A stretch of 64,000 nt of DNA from Acidobacteriota bacterium (GTDB lineage Bacteria > Acidobacteriota > UBA6911 > RPQK01 > JAJDTT01), in the NCBI GenBank assembly GCA_028874215.1, contig JAPPLF010000063.1, positions 1 to 64,000 of the forward strand. The letters are read 5' to 3'. Position numbers and translations under genes: made by a program. Under the pieces are notes generated by a model that saw only the letters and a program-made list of their open reading frames with translations, did not search any database and was not told the origin of the DNA. Positions 61,561 to 64,000 of this stretch are shown piece by piece (position 1 is the stretch's first letter; the number at the start of each line of letters is the position of its first letter).

Positions 61561-61970
61561 TCGAGCTGGTCGCAACTCCCATCGATCGGGAGCAGGTGGT
61601 CCGCAGCGTCGCTTCTCCCCAGGCGGGCGCCGTCGTCACCTTCGACGGCGTCGTCCGGGATCACGCCCGGGGCAAGTCGGTCACCCATCTCTACTACGAG
61701 GCCTACCCGGAAATGGCCAAAACCGAAATGACCCGGATCCGCGAGCAGGCGTTGAAGCGGTGGCCGCTTCACGGATTGGCCATCGTCCATCGAACCGGAC
61801 GGCTCGAGATCGGTGAGAGCAGCGTCTTCATCGCCGTCGCCTCGGCCCATCGCGCGGACGCGTTCGAGGCCTGCCGGTTCGCCATCGACACGCTGAAGAC
61901 GTCGGTGCCCATCTGGAAGAAGGAGCATTACCGGGACGGCGAGGTCTGGATCGAGGGTTACGGAGCATGA
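61557..61970 (+). CDS. moaE: Molybdopterin synthase large subunit MoaE
   Basis: 137 residues from GTG 61557, overlapping moaD. It has [62 protein letters not shown] and [17 protein letters not shown], the standard MoaE set with the active-site Lys. It makes molybdopterin from precursor Z using the MoaD thiocarboxylate. The mogA/moaB gene starts within its stop. Confidence 0.95.
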   Translation: MIELVATPIDREQVVRSVASPQAGAVVTFDGVVRDHARGKSVTHLYYEAYPEMAKTEMTRIREQALKRWPLHGLAIVHRTGRLEIGESSVFIAVASAHRADAFEACRFAIDTLKTSVPIWKKEHYRDGEVWIEGYGA

Positions 61971-62443
61971 AAGCCGTCGTCCTGACCGTCAGTGACGGCT
62001 GTTTTCACGGCCAAAGGCCCGATCTTTCCGGACAGGCTCTGACGAAGCAGCTCCTGGAGGCGGGATGGGAGGTGACGGCGAACCGCATCGTCCCGGATGA
62101 GATGCCCGACATTCAAGAACAGGTCCTCGCCTGCTGCGACTCCGGCGACACCAATCTCATGGTCATGACGGGTGGCACGGGACTCGGCCCCCGGGACGTG
62201 ACCCCGGAGGCCGTGCGGCCTCTTCTGTCCAAGGAGGCCTCGGGCCTGGCGGAGCTCATGCGCCTGGAGGGCCTGAAAAAGACCCCCTTCGCCGCCCTCT
62301 CCCGCTCCCTGGCCGGAGCCCGCGGCCAGACTCTGATCCTTTGCCTCCCGGGCAGTCCCAAAGGCGCCACCGAGTCGCTGGACGCCGTCCTCAAATTGCT
62401 TCCCCACGCCGTCGACCTCCTCCAGGGCCGGACCGGCCACTGA
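61967..62443 (+). CDS. Molybdopterin adenylyltransferase, MogA/MoaB family
   Basis: 158 residues. The molybdopterin-binding fold is shown by [37 protein letters not shown] and [20 protein letters not shown]. It activates molybdopterin for metal insertion. MoaB and MogA are not separated confidently by eye. ATGA overlap with moaE makes a three-gene coupled operon ended by the hairpin at 62446. Confidence 0.92.
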   Translation: MKAVVLTVSDGCFHGQRPDLSGQALTKQLLEAGWEVTANRIVPDEMPDIQEQVLACCDSGDTNLMVMTGGTGLGPRDVTPEAVRPLLSKEASGLAELMRLEGLKKTPFAALSRSLAGARGQTLILCLPGSPKGATESLDAVLKLLPHAVDLLQGRTGH

Positions 62444-62445
62444 TT

Positions 62446-62471
62446 GCCGACGGCGTCAAAACGCCGTCGGC
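62446..62471 (+). terminator. Hairpin after the moa operon
   Basis: Eleven-base perfect arms GCCGACGGCGT and ACGCCGTCGGC with a four-base loop CAAA, starting two bases after the stop codon at 62443. Followed by CTGATTGTCC, so the U-tract is weak. The strong stem and position make a terminator likely. Confidence 0.65.
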
Positions 62472-62804
62472 CTGATTGTCCTGACTCTTCGTAGCTGTAA
62501 TCGAACGGGCCGATGCCGGATCGCCATGCACACGACCGTGCTCCCAACCGGACATTGAGGACAGTTTTCAGAGCGGAGTATATACAGGTGTGGGTGTTCA
62601 GCTGGTCGGGATGTTGGGAGTGTATTTCGGCGATGGAGGATGGGGTGCCTTTCTCCTTGGATACGTTATTCTGGGGCGAAACGACACTTGAAATGGCATC
62701 GCTCAGACGCAATCTTTGGGCTGTTCGCCCAGAACGGGCGGTCTATTTCTTTCCCGTCGAACAGCTTGTGATTGGTGCCTGATTCCGTCTGAGAGGGTGA
62801 AGCG
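62472..62804. other. Gap before the McrB-type gene
   Basis: 333 bases with no well-supported gene. A small open frame at 62513-62782 exists but shows no recognisable domain, although its later part (from 62632) reads as plausible protein. AT-richer sequence around 62570-62600 could hold a promoter. GAGAGGGTGAAG just before 62805 is the ribosome site of the next gene. Confidence 0.5.
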
Positions 62805-64000
62805 ATGAGCAAAACAGAAGTTCTGAGAAAACTTCGGGGAATCCTACGCTGGATCAAAGCGGGAGAGGTCGAAGAACTCTCGACGATGGTCGGGGCCAAA
62901 GAGGAAGTCGTTCAGAAATACCAGCGGGTATTCTCGGATGAGAACCTGCCACATTTGACCGAGGAAGACTTCCGGGGCTTCCTCAAGATCAAAAACAATC
63001 GCCACTGGGACGGGATTCACCGGCAAGGGCCAAATATCACGAAGGATATGGACGGCTTGCGCGAAGCTCTTCGTGATCTTCTAGACGAGACCCGGCCGCT
63101 ACGGAGCCGCCTTGACGAGATCCGCCCTCCTACCTCCGGACCAGGACGGATCAAGGGTTTGGGACCCGCGACCTTCACACCAATTCTTCTTGTTCGGTAC
63201 CCAGAGAAATATGGGGTATTAAACAAGGTATCGAAGACCGCGCTTGAGAAAGTCGGTCTGTGGCCGGATTTCAAGAAATCCGGCCCGTTTTCCGATCAAT
63301 ATACAAAGGTCAATGAGGTACTTCTGGACCTTGCAAAGGAGCTTGAGATAGACCTCTGGACCCTGGATGCCCTTTTGTGGCACGTTCAGAATAAGAATTC
63401 GCGTTGGGATGAGGATTTGGAGGAGCTGGTAGAGGAAACCTATACCCCGGACGACGCTCATCAGGATCTTTTCATCCCTCGCCCCGACTTCGACCGCCTC
63501 CTCACCTCCGTTAAGTCCCGCAAGAACCTCATCCTCCAAGGCCCGCCCGGCACCGGGAAGACCTTCATCGCCCGCCGAATCGCATGGTGCCTCATCGGCC
63601 GCAAGGACAACGTGCCCGTCGAGATGATCCAGTTTCACCAGTCGTACGCTTACGAGGATTTCGTCCAAGGCTACCGCCCAACCGATAACGGTGGATTCGC
63701 ACTCAAGAACGGCGTCTTCCACCGTTTCTGCGAGCTCGCGCGGGCCAACCTCGACACACCCCATGTGTTCATCATCGACGAGATCAATCGCGGCAACCTC
63801 TCACGGATTTTCGGCGAACTCCTCATGCTGATCGAAAGCGACAAGCGTAGCGAGAACTATGCGGTAGCGCTGACTTATTCCGACAAGCAGTTCCACGTAC
63901 CGGAAAACGTCTTTATCCTCGGCATGATGAACACGGCCGACCGGTCACTCGCGCTGGTCGACTACGCGCTACGCCGGCGGTTCGCCTTCGAGACGCTGGA
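62805..64000 (+). CDS. McrB-family restriction AAA protein, cut by the window end
   Basis: 398 codons are visible and the frame runs on past the window. The McrB-type AAA core starts with the Walker [16 protein letters not shown] (near residue 246). [20 protein letters not shown] (about 324-342) is the Walker B plus family loop, and [20 protein letters not shown] (about 374-393) holds the sensor. The N-terminal ~215 residues are not the DUF3578 DNA-binding domain of classical McrB. A helix-hairpin-helix-like [17 protein letters not shown] segment near residue 115 suggests DNA binding. McrB works with an endonuclease McrC, expected just beyond this window. Part of a modified-DNA restriction defence by family knowledge. 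Confidence 0.85.
   Translation, partial: MSKTEVLRKLRGILRWIKAGEVEELSTMVGAKEEVVQKYQRVFSDENLPHLTEEDFRGFLKIKNNRHWDGIHRQGPNITKDMDGLREALRDLLDETRPLRSRLDEIRPPTSGPGRIKGLGPATFTPILLVRYPEKYGVLNKVSKTALEKVGLWPDFKKSGPFSDQYTKVNEVLLDLAKELEIDLWTLDALLWHVQNKNSRWDEDLEELVEETYTPDDAHQDLFIPRPDFDRLLTSVKSRKNLILQGPPGTGKTFIARRIAWCLIGRKDNVPVEMIQFHQSYAYEDFVQGYRPTDNGGFALKNGVFHRFCELARANLDTPHVFIIDEINRGNLSRIFGELLMLIESDKRSENYAVALTYSDKQFHVPENVFILGMMNTADRSLALVDYALRRRFAFETL

Noticed and set aside
62513-62782. Small open frame before the McrB-type gene
   Set aside because: No recognisable domain and no convincing ribosome site at its first start, so it is left as a possibility inside the gap entry and not called as a gene.
1-64000. 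CRISPR arrays, insertion sequences, prophage genes and rRNA
   Set aside because: No regularly spaced direct repeats, transposase, integrase or phage structural genes, and no rRNA sequence were seen.

Overview
The window is GC-rich (roughly 60%), densely coded Gram-negative chromosome. It carries lipid A synthesis (lpxD, fabZ, lpxA, lpxI), outer-membrane assembly (bamA, an OmpH/Skp chaperone), a single Lol permease with LolD, and LPS transport genes with a fused LptC/LptA-type protein. TAT-signal Gfo/Idh and TIM-barrel proteins, secreted beta-propeller proteins of glycosidase type, a large FG-GAP protein and a ClpC unfoldase are also present. HprK, a mannose-type EIIA, HPr and EI sit next to rpoN. 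This mix fits Acidobacteriota or a related deep Gram-negative phylum; that placement is inference from content and gene order, since no 16S gene is present.

Layout. 0-3 kb: a secreted propeller protein and a LarA-like (DUF2088) protein. 3-6.7 kb: the most unusual part, a tandem duplication in which each unit has an inner-membrane-anchored ankyrin protein followed by a tiny secreted cysteine-rich protein and a hairpin; the second unit starts with a decayed fragment of the LarA-like gene. 6.8-15 kb (plus strand): FG-GAP protein, SGNH hydrolase, MFS exporter, then two propeller proteins. 15.1-23.4 kb (minus): toroid-fold protein, SDR, two epimerase-like proteins, Lgt-like protein, Amt, Gfo/Idh and TIM-barrel proteins. 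23.6 kb: tRNA-Leu(CAG). 23.8-37 kb (minus): an unusual response regulator, gatB, miaA, the lipid A genes, ompH, bamA and clpC. 37-53.6 kb (minus): lolD-lolC/E, lysS, nusB, ribH, an enoyl-CoA hydratase, pgsA, ptsI-HPr-EIIA-hprK, rpoN, lptB, the LptC/LptA-type protein, recJ. 53.7-61 kb: a second SGNH hydrolase, a membrane protein, prfB with its +1 frameshift site, lnt, a SPOR protein, a slipin and NfeD. 61.2-62.5 kb (plus): a paired palindromic operator and moaD-moaE-mogA/moaB. 62.8 kb to the end: a truncated McrB-family gene.

How the genes work together. Most of the 24-62 kb stretch serves the envelope: making lipid A, inserting outer-membrane proteins, maturing lipoproteins (Lgt-like, Lnt, Lol), exporting LPS and making phospholipid (PgsA). 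The PTS genes form a phosphorelay with no sugar permease in view, so a regulatory role is likely. The 0-23 kb part looks like accessory saccharide handling and secretion. The best candidate for an undescribed system is the duplicated ankyrin plus cysteine-rich miniprotein module.
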